This document shows positions 26,880 to 33,991 of a DNA stretch of 64,000 nucleotides, piece by piece. The translations under genes and the position numbers were made by a program. Under the pieces are notes generated by a model that saw only the letters and a list, made by a program, of their open reading frames with translations, searched no databases and had not been told where the DNA came from. Origin of the DNA: Lachnospiraceae bacterium JC7 (GTDB lineage Bacteria > Bacillota > Clostridia > Lachnospirales > Lachnospiraceae); NCBI GenBank assembly GCA_000513555.1, contig ALYD01000001.1:1-64000 (forward strand), read 5' to 3'. How positions within the stretch are numbered: position 1 is the stretch's first letter; the number at the start of each line of letters is the position of its first letter.

Positions 26880-27959
26880 ATGAAGAAAAAATTATTGAAG
26901 GGATTCGGAATACTGGTCATGGCAGGATGCCTCATAACAGCAGTGGGAAAGAATGTCGGAGCTGCTGAGAATACGGCAAATGATGTGGTGAACGAAGGTG
27001 GCTCTTCCACTTCGGGAGATAACATTGGCGGTTCATCGGATACAAGCGGTGGCTCAGGTACGGAAAATGGAGGTTCCGGAAATGCTGAAGGCGGTTCCTC
27101 GCAGGGAAACAGCGGTTCATCCGGCACTAAGTCCGGTGATGTTTCCGGAGGAAATTCCGGTTCTGGAAACTCCGGAGGCACAGGACAAGCTGAAGGCGGA
27201 TCCGGCAGTGCCGGCGATGATACTGTCGGAAATGCCTCAGGAAGCGGAAGCAGTCAGGATACAGCAGGCGGCGGAAATGACGCCGGTGCAGCAGGAGATG
27301 CATCGGGAAACAGTGGAAACGCATCTGGAGATTCATCGGGAAATAACGAAGCCGGTGGTGCATCAGGAAACAATGGAAAATCAGAGGGGGAGAATGAGGA
27401 TACCTCCGGTGACAAGGATGGCGCAGATTCCGAAAATGTAAATGGCGGTGCTGATGGAGATTCAGTCATAGGAGAAGGTCAGGTATCCGATGAATCTGAG
27501 AAGGAAGAGTCAGATGGTGAAGATAAAGTGACTGATGGCGATGAGACGGAAGGCGAGACTCCTGAAGGTGAACAGGAAAGCGAAGCAGCGACGGAAGAGA
27601 CCCTTCCTGAGGAGACCCTGCCGGAGGAAACATTGGCGGAGACAACAGCTTCAGCTGCGGCTGCACAGAAGGTGAAGGAATCCGAGTATCTCACCATGGA
27701 GGACATAGCCGGAACCTGGACCATCGACGAGATCACCACTTACAGCTTCAAGGCTGACGGAACAGGTGCCCTGATACTTCCCAAGAACAAGTACAGCTTC
27801 AAGTACACCCTTGAGGAAAACGAGCTGAAGATAGATTTCGAAAACAAGAAGCTGAGAGACAGCACCTTCAAGGTGTCTCTTACGGATGGAGTTCTGACCC
27901 TTCAGTGCATCGACGAGTATTTCGAAAATGAATTTACTCTTGAAAAGATCGATGACTAG
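26880..27959 (+). CDS. Secreted Gly/Ser/Asn-rich protein with C-terminal lipocalin-like domain
   Basis: Unrecognised overall; 359 residues. A signal peptide (hydrophobic core about 5-22, likely SPase I cleavage near VGAAEN; an MAGC at 14-17 could instead be a lipobox) is followed by about 150 residues of Gly, Ser, Asn, Asp and Ala in short irregular repeats, then an acidic Glu/Thr region with repeated LPEET. The C-terminal 90 residues look folded: TMEDIAGTWTIDEITTYSF, FKADGTGALILPKNKYSFKY and DGVLTLQC. That GTW/YxFxADGTG pattern matches the lipocalin-like DUF5640 type of domain found in many Lachnospiraceae exported proteins. LPEET repeats are not a sortase signal here, as no C-terminal membrane span follows. 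It probably displays the domain on a long flexible stalk. Confidence 0.8.
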   Translation: MKKKLLKGFGILVMAGCLITAVGKNVGAAENTANDVVNEGGSSTSGDNIGGSSDTSGGSGTENGGSGNAEGGSSQGNSGSSGTKSGDVSGGNSGSGNSGGTGQAEGGSGSAGDDTVGNASGSGSSQDTAGGGNDAGAAGDASGNSGNASGDSSGNNEAGGASGNNGKSEGENEDTSGDKDGADSENVNGGADGDSVIGEGQVSDESEKEESDGEDKVTDGDETEGETPEGEQESEAATEETLPEETLPEETLAETTASAAAAQKVKESEYLTMEDIAGTWTIDEITTYSFKADGTGALILPKNKYSFKYTLEENELKIDFENKKLRDSTFKVSLTDGVLTLQCIDEYFENEFTLEKIDD

Positions 27960-28028
27960 GCATTTTCCGGAAAGTTCATAGCGGGACAGTAATGATAATC
28001 AGGTAAAAATTTATATTTACACGCTAAA

Positions 28029-28080
28029 AAAGCCGTCGCTTTTAGGAATACTTTTAAATCTTTTCAAGTAACGGCTTTTT
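28029..28080 (+). terminator. Intrinsic terminator after the Gly/Ser-rich gene
   Basis: AAAAGCCGT (from 28029) pairs with ACGGCTTTTT (to 28080) across a long AT-rich loop, with a seven-T run. The left arm AGCCGTCGCTTT is shared with the terminator at 29387-29436. Confidence 0.8.
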
Positions 28081-28086
28081 TTAAGT

Positions 28087-28156
28087 TTTTTGATTTATAA
28101 ATTCTTCTTAAAATGCCGATACGAATATATAGTCGTACATCTGCTGAGAAGTTCAG
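28087..28156 (+). repeat. 70-nt direct repeat, copy 2
   Basis: Second copy of the element at 24607-24676 (61 of 70 identical). This copy reads ATGCCGATACGA in the middle, close to the sigma-28 -10 motif GCCGATAT, with TAAA 13 bases upstream (consensus spacing is about 15). It ends 23 nt before the diguanylate cyclase start. Confidence 0.85.
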
Positions 28157-28179
28157 TATAAGGAGATGAAAAAGACAAT

Positions 28180-29388
28180 ATGACTTATTCAAGCACAGCA
28201 ATAGTGGCGTTGTTGGTTCATTGTATCATAAACAACGATGTTATAAGAAATCAGCATTACAGGAATACAACGCCTGCAGGAAAAACATATCGTCTGCTCG
28301 TATTGAGCGTAGCTGCATTTTATATTTCAGACATTTTTTGGGGAATCCTCTATGAGGAACATATGATTGCTGAGGTATTTGCAGATACCGTGATTTACTT
28401 TGCATTAATGGCTGCTACAGTTTTTTTGTGGACTCGTTATGTGGTCAACTATCTGCAGGAGAATTCCTGGTTAAACAAAGCGCTATATTATATTGGCTGG
28501 TTTTTTCTTGCTGCTATAACTGTTGTTTTGATACTGAATTTCTTTGTGCCTGTTATGTTCTGGTTTGATGAGGAAGGAGTATTTTGTTCAGGTCAACTGA
28601 GATATGATTTTCTGATAATACAAGTTATCATGTTTATGTTTTCTGCCGGTTATGTGTTATTTATATCTAAAGGCAAGAATAAAAGTGAAAAACGCCATCA
28701 TCGGGCAATAGGATTATTTGGTTTTGCAATTGCAATACTGTTGGGCATTCAGGTTACTAACCCACTGCTTCCTCTGTATACCGTTGGCTGGCTGCTGGGA
28801 ACCTGCATCCTTCATACCTTTGTTCTGGAGGATATGAAAGAGGACCGTATACTTGAACTGGAAGAAATGCTTCTGAGGGAAGAAAAGCAAAAGAAGGAAC
28901 TTGGCTCGGCAAGACAGCTTGCCTTCAGAGATTCTCTCACCGGTGTAAAAAGTTATAATGCATATGTTGAGGCAGAGCAGCAGATAAATGAGCGTATCGC
29001 AAGCGGAGAGCTGCAGGAATTCGGCGTAGTCGTGTTCGATGTAAATGGCCTGAAACTTATGAATGATACCCACGGTCATGAAGCAGGAGACCGTCTTCTT
29101 AAGGATGCTTGCCACCTTATCTGTGCAATGTTTAAGCACAGTCCGGTTTTTAGAATCGGAGGGGATGAATTTGTTGTATTATTGGAGGGCGAAGATTATC
29201 AGCACAGAATGGCACTTCTGGCAGACTTTGAATGGCAGGCAGAGGTAAATCAGCGTAACGGGTCTACGGTTGTTGCCAGCGGCCTTTCCACATTCAGTCC
29301 CGGAGAAGATAATGCCTTCCGCAAGGTATTTGAAAGAGCAGATGCAAGAATGTATGACCGGAAAAGGTTTCTGAAAGCTAAAGAATAG
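28180..29388 (+). CDS. Membrane diguanylate cyclase (GGDEF)
   Basis: Makes cyclic di-GMP from two GTP. The 402 residues start with about six or seven hydrophobic spans (1-220), an unnamed membrane sensor region, then a short coiled coil (EDRILELEEMLLREEKQKKE) and a GGDEF domain (about 245-400). The domain keeps FRDSLTGVKSYNAY, DVNGLKLMNDTHGHEAGDRLL and the intact active motif RIGGDEF. The inhibitory site is absent: the four residues that should read RxxD are FKHS. An active enzyme free of that product feedback is therefore expected. AAGGAG stands 14 nt before ATG 28180, a long spacing. The gene lies between two related terminators and directly after 70-nt repeat copy 2, in the accessory segment. 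Confidence 0.93.
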   Translation: MTYSSTAIVALLVHCIINNDVIRNQHYRNTTPAGKTYRLLVLSVAAFYISDIFWGILYEEHMIAEVFADTVIYFALMAATVFLWTRYVVNYLQENSWLNKALYYIGWFFLAAITVVLILNFFVPVMFWFDEEGVFCSGQLRYDFLIIQVIMFMFSAGYVLFISKGKNKSEKRHHRAIGLFGFAIAILLGIQVTNPLLPLYTVGWLLGTCILHTFVLEDMKEDRILELEEMLLREEKQKKELGSARQLAFRDSLTGVKSYNAYVEAEQQINERIASGELQEFGVVVFDVNGLKLMNDTHGHEAGDRLLKDACHLICAMFKHSPVFRIGGDEFVVLLEGEDYQHRMALLADFEWQAEVNQRNGSTVVASGLSTFSPGEDNAFRKVFERADARMYDRKRFLKAKE

Positions 29389-29436
29389 CCGTCGCTTTAA
29401 GGATTATAAAATCCTTTAGAGCGGTGGCTTTTTTGT
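29387..29436 (+). terminator. Intrinsic terminator after the diguanylate cyclase gene
   Basis: AGCCGTCGCTTTAAGGATT pairs with AATCCTTTAGAGCGGTGGCT with a few mismatches, then six Ts; the stem overlaps the stop codon. The left arm resembles the terminator at 28029-28080. Confidence 0.9.
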
Positions 29437-29462
29437 TTAGAGGTTGTTTCTCGGTGGCTTCG

Positions 29463-29491
29463 TTGTGTGAGTATGGTATTTATGCTAGTAT
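29463..29491 (+). promoter_or_regulatory. Probable promoter of the COG2509 flavoprotein gene
   Basis: TTGTGT (29463-29468) and TAGTAT (29486-29491) with a 17-bp spacer and a TATGC just before the -10 (extended -10-like). Confidence 0.55.
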
Positions 29492-29567
29492 AGGCAATGA
29501 TATAGAAGCGAGTTCATGTGGTTGAATATAAAGAACCGCTTAGAAAAGAAAAAATACAGGTAAAAAA

Positions 29568-31208
29568 ATGATCAGGATAAATCAGTTAAAATTAAAGGTC
29601 ACAGACTCGGTGGTAAAACTGAAGCTTGCCGCAGCAAAGGTTCTCAGGATAGAGGCGAAGGATATTGCGACTCTTACGGTGGTGCGACGTTCCATCGATG
29701 CCCGGAAAAAGCCGGATATATATTTCAGCTATACTGTCATGATAGGGACAACATTTTCCGAAAAGCAGGAGGAAAAGCTGGTTCAAAGGCTTAAGAACAG
29801 AGATGTAAGCATTGACAGTATCACAGAGTACAGGGAGCCGAAGCTCAATGATGTTATAGCGGGTGTTGAAAGACGCGAGTTCTTTAAGGAAGAGAAAAAC
29901 AGACCGGTAGTCGTGGGATTCGGCCCTGCCGGTATGTTTGCGGCCCTGCTTCTTGCGAGAGCCGGAATGCATCCTATAGTTTTTGAGCGTGGTGCCGATG
30001 TGGATCAGAGAGTCAGAGACGTGCAGGACCTCTGGGAGCAGGGAAAGCTTCACACAGAGTCCAATCCTCAGTTCGGTGAGGGCGGTGCCGGTACATTCTC
30101 CGACGGAAAGATCAACACTCTCGTTAAGGATAAGGACGGAAGAAGCAGCTTCGTTCTGAATCTTTTCGTAGGTTACGGAGCGGATTCTTCTATAATTATA
30201 GATGCAAAGCCCCATGTTGGAACTGACCGCCTGGTGGATATCGTAAAGAACATCCGTCGTGAGATCGAAGCCCTCGGAGGAGAGATCAGATTCAACACAA
30301 AGTTCACTTACGATAAGGAAAGAGACAAGGACAGAAAGATCGTCCTTGCCATAGGACATTCTGCGAGAGATACCTATGAGGAGCTTTATGATGCGGGACT
30401 TGAGATGCAGGCCAAGGATTTCGCCATGGGCTTCCGTGTTCAGCATGATCAGGCCATGATAAACCGTGATCTCTACGGAGAAGTTGATGAAGAGACATTG
30501 AAAGCCCTCGGTCAGGGCGCCTACAAGGTTACCCACACAGCAGGAAACGGCAGAGGAGTTTACAGCTTCTGCATGTGCCCGGGAGGTTATGTTGTGAACA
30601 GCTCTTCCGAGGAAGGAAAGCTCTGCGTGAACGGTATGAGCTACCATGCAAGAGACGGTAAGAATGCCAATGCCGCAATCATCGTGTCTGTCCGTAAGAG
30701 CGACTATGACGGAGAACATGATCCTCTTGGAGGAATCAAACTTCAGAGAGAGCTTGAAAAGAGAGCATACGGGCTTCTCGATGGCAAGGTTCCGGTTCAG
30801 ACTTACGGGGATTTCAGGAAAAACAAGGCAAGCACAGAGGAGAGCCTCGGGGAGGTTAAGCCTGAGATAAAGGGACAGTACGGATTTTCGAAGCTTAACG
30901 ACATCTTCCGCTTTGAAGATGGTTCAAAATACGCTTCTCTCAATGACTTCAACGAGACCTTTATCGAGGGAATGGAGAGCTTTGAACATAAGCTCCGCGG
31001 TTTCTCACGAGAGGATACTATTCTTTCCGGTATTGAGGCCAGAACCTCAAGCCCTGTAAGGATCCCGAGAAATGAGAAATTTGAGTCCAATATCTCCGGA
31101 ATCTACCCTTGTGGCGAAGGCGCAGGCTACGCAGGAGGAATCATGAGCGCAGCCATGGACGGAATGAAAACCGCAGAGGCGCTTGTAAAACATTATAATT
31201 CATTGTAA
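29568..31208 (+). CDS. FAD-dependent oxidoreductase, COG2509 family
   Basis: Widespread but uncharacterised flavoprotein. The 546 residues have an N-terminal ferredoxin-like segment (1-85, INQLKLKVTDSVVKLKLAAA, then RRSIDARKKPDIYFSYTV), then the FAD fold RPVVVGFGPAGMFAALLLAR near 110. Family signatures are NPQFGEGGAGTFSDGKINT, KPHVGTDRLVDIVKNIR, IGHSARDTYE, FAMGFRVQHDQ, CMCPGGYVVNSSSE and the C-terminal YPCGEGAGYAGGIMSAAMDG. No cysteine redox motif of the thioredoxin-reductase type was noticed. ATG 29568 has a poor ribosome site (ACAGGTAAAAAA). It stands alone, separated from proB by a long hairpin. Confidence 0.93.
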   Translation: MIRINQLKLKVTDSVVKLKLAAAKVLRIEAKDIATLTVVRRSIDARKKPDIYFSYTVMIGTTFSEKQEEKLVQRLKNRDVSIDSITEYREPKLNDVIAGVERREFFKEEKNRPVVVGFGPAGMFAALLLARAGMHPIVFERGADVDQRVRDVQDLWEQGKLHTESNPQFGEGGAGTFSDGKINTLVKDKDGRSSFVLNLFVGYGADSSIIIDAKPHVGTDRLVDIVKNIRREIEALGGEIRFNTKFTYDKERDKDRKIVLAIGHSARDTYEELYDAGLEMQAKDFAMGFRVQHDQAMINRDLYGEVDEETLKALGQGAYKVTHTAGNGRGVYSFCMCPGGYVVNSSSEEGKLCVNGMSYHARDGKNANAAIIVSVRKSDYDGEHDPLGGIKLQRELEKRAYGLLDGKVPVQTYGDFRKNKASTEESLGEVKPEIKGQYGFSKLNDIFRFEDGSKYASLNDFNETFIEGMESFEHKLRGFSREDTILSGIEARTSSPVRIPRNEKFESNISGIYPCGEGAGYAGGIMSAAMDGMKTAEALVKHYNSL

Positions 31209-31225
31209 AATTTCGCATAAGTCTG

Positions 31226-31286
31226 TGTCATGCACCTATTCGTTTTGCGTACTTGTACGCATAAATGAATAGGTAAATGACATTTT
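31226..31286 (+). terminator. Long two-part hairpin before proB
   Basis: TGTCAT pairs with ATGACA on the outside (31226-31231 with 31277-31282), CCTATTC with GAATAGG next, and TGCGTA with TACGCA at the tip, with small internal loops; TTTTC follows. Acts as a terminator or as a structured leader for proB. Confidence 0.65.
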
Positions 31287-31310
31287 CAAGCTACGCGAAT
31301 GGAGGCCTAT

Positions 31311-32177
31311 ATGACTAACGAAGAAATGCGCTCAGTTCTTAAAGATAAGAAACGTATCGTCATCAAGGTGGGTTCTGCCAGCATTACCCACAAGCAGACA
31401 GGTGGACTTTATCTTTCCAAGATAGAGAAGCTTGTAAGGGTCATTTCAGATCTTAATGGAGAGGGAAAGGATGTTATCCTCGTTTCTTCCGGTGCCATAG
31501 CTACAGGAAGACAGACCCTCGGCATCCACAGAAGACCCCGCAGCATGGAGGAGAAGCAGGCCTTTGCCGCCATCGGACAGGCCAGACTCATGATGACTTA
31601 TCAGAAGATCTTTTCCGAGTACGGAGTTATCTCTGCGCAGGTTCTTCTCACCAGAAATGTCATGCTGATCCCGGAGTCCTGCAGGAACACAAAGAATACC
31701 ATCGAAGAGCTTCTGAATCTGGGCACAGTACCTGTTGTCAATGAAAACGACACCATTTCCACCTCCGAGATCAATCAGGTGGAGACCTTCGGAGACAACG
31801 ATCAGCTGGCAGCTATAGTAGGTGCCGTTGTCAATGCTGATCTCGTTATCCTTCTTTCTGATATAGACGGTCTTTTCACCGATGATCCTCATGAGAATCC
31901 GGATGCGGAGTTCCTTCCGTTCATTCCTGAGATAAATGAGAAGATCCTGGAGATGGGCAAGTCAAAGAGCGGGTCCAATGTGGGAACCGGAGGCATGTCC
32001 GCAAAGCTTGCGGCTGCCCGCATAGCAACAGATTCCGGCGCCGATATGGTCATCGCCAAGTTCACAGGAGCTGATGTCATAACCGATATCATAGAAGGTA
32101 AAAATGTGGGAACTCTGTTCGCCGCGCATAAAAACAAGAATTTTGATCTGATGGAATACATCGGGCAGAATGAATGA
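31311..32177 (+). CDS. proB: Glutamate 5-kinase
   Basis: Phosphorylates glutamate to gamma-glutamyl phosphate, the first step of proline synthesis. The 288 residues form an amino acid kinase domain only; the C-terminal PUA domain of longer ProB proteins is missing, as in several Firmicutes. Signatures: RIVIKVGSASITHKQTGGL at the start, VSSGAIATGRQTLG, NENDTISTSEI, FGDNDQLAAIVGAVVNADLVILLSDIDGLFTDDP and GSNVGTGGMSAKLAAARIAT. The frame opens at ATG 31299, but GGAGG (31301-31305) overlaps that codon and fits ATG 31311. With proA, 380 nt downstream, it makes the pathway pair. Confidence 0.96.
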   Translation: MTNEEMRSVLKDKKRIVIKVGSASITHKQTGGLYLSKIEKLVRVISDLNGEGKDVILVSSGAIATGRQTLGIHRRPRSMEEKQAFAAIGQARLMMTYQKIFSEYGVISAQVLLTRNVMLIPESCRNTKNTIEELLNLGTVPVVNENDTISTSEINQVETFGDNDQLAAIVGAVVNADLVILLSDIDGLFTDDPHENPDAEFLPFIPEINEKILEMGKSKSGSNVGTGGMSAKLAAARIATDSGADMVIAKFTGADVITDIIEGKNVGTLFAAHKNKNFDLMEYIGQNE

Positions 32178-32256
32178 TACAGGATTTCCGGAGTGCGTCA
32201 GCAGGTCGAAATCCGTATCATATAGAAGATAAAAGAAATAATAGTAAGGAATTAAC

Positions 32257-32529
32257 ATGATTACAGAGAAAGAAATAGCAAGAATAAACGAGCTTTATCA
32301 TAAATCCAAGGAGGGCGGCGGACTCACTTCCGATGAGAAGAACGAGCAGGCCAAGTTAAGAAGAGCCTATATTGATTCCGTAAAGGCAAACCTTGGAGTA
32401 TATCTCAAGGATATAAAGAACGCATCCAAGGAGGCAGGTTCAGATATGGATCCTGCGGAGGCAAAGAAGAACGCAAAGAAGGCCATGGAGGCGACTGACA
32501 AGGAAATGGCTGAGGAAAACATAGGATGA
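32257..32529 (+). CDS. DUF896 (UPF0291, YnzC-like) small protein
   Basis: Small cytoplasmic protein of unknown function, 90 residues. The first 55 residues match the DUF896 family: ARINELYHKSKEGGGLTSDE then EQAKLRRAYIDSVKANL, a predicted two-helix hairpin. The family in Bacillus (YnzC) is usually about 75 residues; here a Lys/Ala/Glu-rich helical tail is added. TAAGGA precedes ATG 32257. It sits between proB (79 nt) and proA (31 nt) and is probably co-transcribed with them; no link to proline synthesis is known to me. Confidence 0.88.
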   Translation: MITEKEIARINELYHKSKEGGGLTSDEKNEQAKLRRAYIDSVKANLGVYLKDIKNASKEAGSDMDPAEAKKNAKKAMEATDKEMAEENIG

Positions 32530-32560
32530 TTGATTAGCTGTATGCTAAAGGGAGGTTTGT

Positions 32561-33841
32561 ATGACGGATCTCATTACTATAGGAAAGAATGCGAAGCTGG
32601 CTTCCGCAAAGCTCATAGGACTTGGTTCCGAAGAGAAGAACGAGGTGCTCCTTAAAGTCGCGGATGCTCTGGAAGATACTCTGAATGTGTCGGAAATTCT
32701 CAGTGCAAACCGGAAAGACCTTGATAATGCCGAGAAAAACGGCATGAGCGAGGGGCTTAAGGACCGTCTCAGGCTTACGGAAACGAGACTTCATGACATG
32801 GCAGAAGCGGTGAGAGACATTACCGGACTCCCGGATCCTGTGGGAGAGACTCTCGAGACCATCGAGAGACCCAACGGGCTTAAGCTCGTAAAGACCGCGG
32901 TTCCCATCGGAGTTGTGGGCATCATTTATGAAGCGAGGCCAAATGTCACAAGTGATGCATGGTCCCTTTGCTTCAAGACCTCCAATGCGGTGATCCTTAA
33001 GGGTGGCTCGGATGCCATTAACTCAAATATGGCTATAGTTGCCGTTATCAGAAGAGCGCTTGAGGCCTCAGGTGTTGATCCCGACAGCCTCATTCTTATA
33101 GAGGCGACCGACCATGAGACAGCCAACCGCTTCATGCAGTTAAACGATTATGTGGATGTCATCATCCCCCGGGGTTCAAAGCGTCTCATAAAGGCTGTTG
33201 TTGACAATGCTTCCGTTCCGGTCATAGAGACCGGTGCCGGAAATTGTCATATTTATATAGAAAAGAGCGGAGAGGTAGAAAAAGCCGTTCCGATAGTGTA
33301 TAATGCCAAGACCCAGAGAATCGGCGTGTGCAATGCCTGCGAATCTCTGGTGATCGACAGAGAAGCCCTTCCTAAGCTGGTCCCTGTTGTTGAAAAGCTT
33401 CAGGAAAAGGATGTTCTTGTCTATGCCGATGAGGAGGCTTACGAGACATTGGAAGAAGCTTCGAAAGACGGAAAGATACGTATGGAGCTTGTGGAAAGAG
33501 CCTCCGGGGAGGATTTCTCCACAGAGTATCTTGATTACAAGATTTCCGTGAAGACTGTTTCAGGTGTTCAGGAAGCTATAAAGCACGTAAACAGCAACAG
33601 CACACATCACAGTGAGGCTATCATTTCAGAGGACCCGGCTGCTGCCGAAAAGTTCCTTAACGAGATAGACAGTGCCTGTGTATACTGGAATGCGTCCACC
33701 CGTTTCACAGACGGAGGATGCTTCGGATTCGGAGCGGAGATAGGCATATCCACATCGAAGCTTCATGCAAGAGGACCTATGGGTCTCAGGGAACTCACCA
33801 CCTATAAGTATCGTATCTACGGAAACGGTCAGGTGAGATAA
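32561..33841 (+). CDS. proA: Gamma-glutamyl phosphate reductase
   Basis: Reduces gamma-glutamyl phosphate to glutamate semialdehyde with NADPH, the second proline step. The 426 residues belong to the aldehyde dehydrogenase superfamily: VPIGVVGIIYEARPNVTSDA, LKGGSDAINSN, DVIIPRGSKRLIKAVVDNA, PVIETGAGNCHIY and the catalytic cysteine in QRIGVCNACESLV. The end keeps FGFGAEIGISTSKLHARGP and GLRELTTYKY, the family terminus. AGGGAGG precedes ATG 32561. Confidence 0.98.
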   Translation: MTDLITIGKNAKLASAKLIGLGSEEKNEVLLKVADALEDTLNVSEILSANRKDLDNAEKNGMSEGLKDRLRLTETRLHDMAEAVRDITGLPDPVGETLETIERPNGLKLVKTAVPIGVVGIIYEARPNVTSDAWSLCFKTSNAVILKGGSDAINSNMAIVAVIRRALEASGVDPDSLILIEATDHETANRFMQLNDYVDVIIPRGSKRLIKAVVDNASVPVIETGAGNCHIYIEKSGEVEKAVPIVYNAKTQRIGVCNACESLVIDREALPKLVPVVEKLQEKDVLVYADEEAYETLEEASKDGKIRMELVERASGEDFSTEYLDYKISVKTVSGVQEAIKHVNSNSTHHSEAIISEDPAAAEKFLNEIDSACVYWNASTRFTDGGCFGFGAEIGISTSKLHARGPMGLRELTTYKYRIYGNGQVR

Positions 33842-33892
33842 GGTTCAGATATAGCCTTTTTCAGTCTTCACAGCAGTCAGGAGGTTCATATT

Positions 33893-33928
33893 ATGATCAT
33901 GGATTCCGGGCGAAGATCGAAACAATAA
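33893..33928 (+). CDS. Possible 11-residue leader ORF before miaB
   Basis: A full AGGAGG (33879-33884) stands eight bases before ATG 33893, and the frame closes after 11 codons (MIMDSGRRSKQ). It is one of the better ribosome sites in the region for so short a frame. It is followed by a perfect hairpin (33948-33976) and miaB. It may be a regulatory leader peptide, the remnant of a lost gene, or chance; no homology can be claimed at this length. Confidence 0.35.
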   Translation: MIMDSGRRSKQ

Positions 33929-33947
33929 AGTTAATATACATTACATC

Positions 33948-33976
33948 ATCCCAGGGGATTTTCTGTCCCCTGGGAT
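33948..33976 (+). terminator. Perfect 11-bp hairpin upstream of miaB
   Basis: ATCCCAGGGGA (33948-33958) pairs with TCCCCTGGGAT (33966-33976) over a 7-base loop. No T run follows, and the miaB ribosome site begins about eight bases later, so it may block read-through only weakly or affect translation. Confidence 0.5.
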
Positions 33977-33991
33977 TAACAATGAGGTTTT

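Noticed and set aside
27595-27650. Sortase signal in the repeated LPEET of the Gly/Ser-rich protein
   Set aside because: No hydrophobic span and positive tail follow; a folded domain of about 90 residues comes after it instead.
28087-28179. c-di-GMP riboswitch upstream of the diguanylate cyclase
   Set aside because: The conserved core of GEMM-type riboswitches was not found; the repeated 70-nt element has a different sequence.
28166-28183. Five-codon mini-ORF (ATG AAA AAG ACA ATA TGA) overlapping the cyclase start
   Set aside because: The ribosome site directly abuts its ATG, leaving no spacing, so translation of it is unlikely.
29592-30719. 375-codon open frame on the minus strand
   Set aside because: It lies wholly inside the COG2509 flavoprotein gene, which has clear family motifs; the minus-strand translation shows no recognisable domain.
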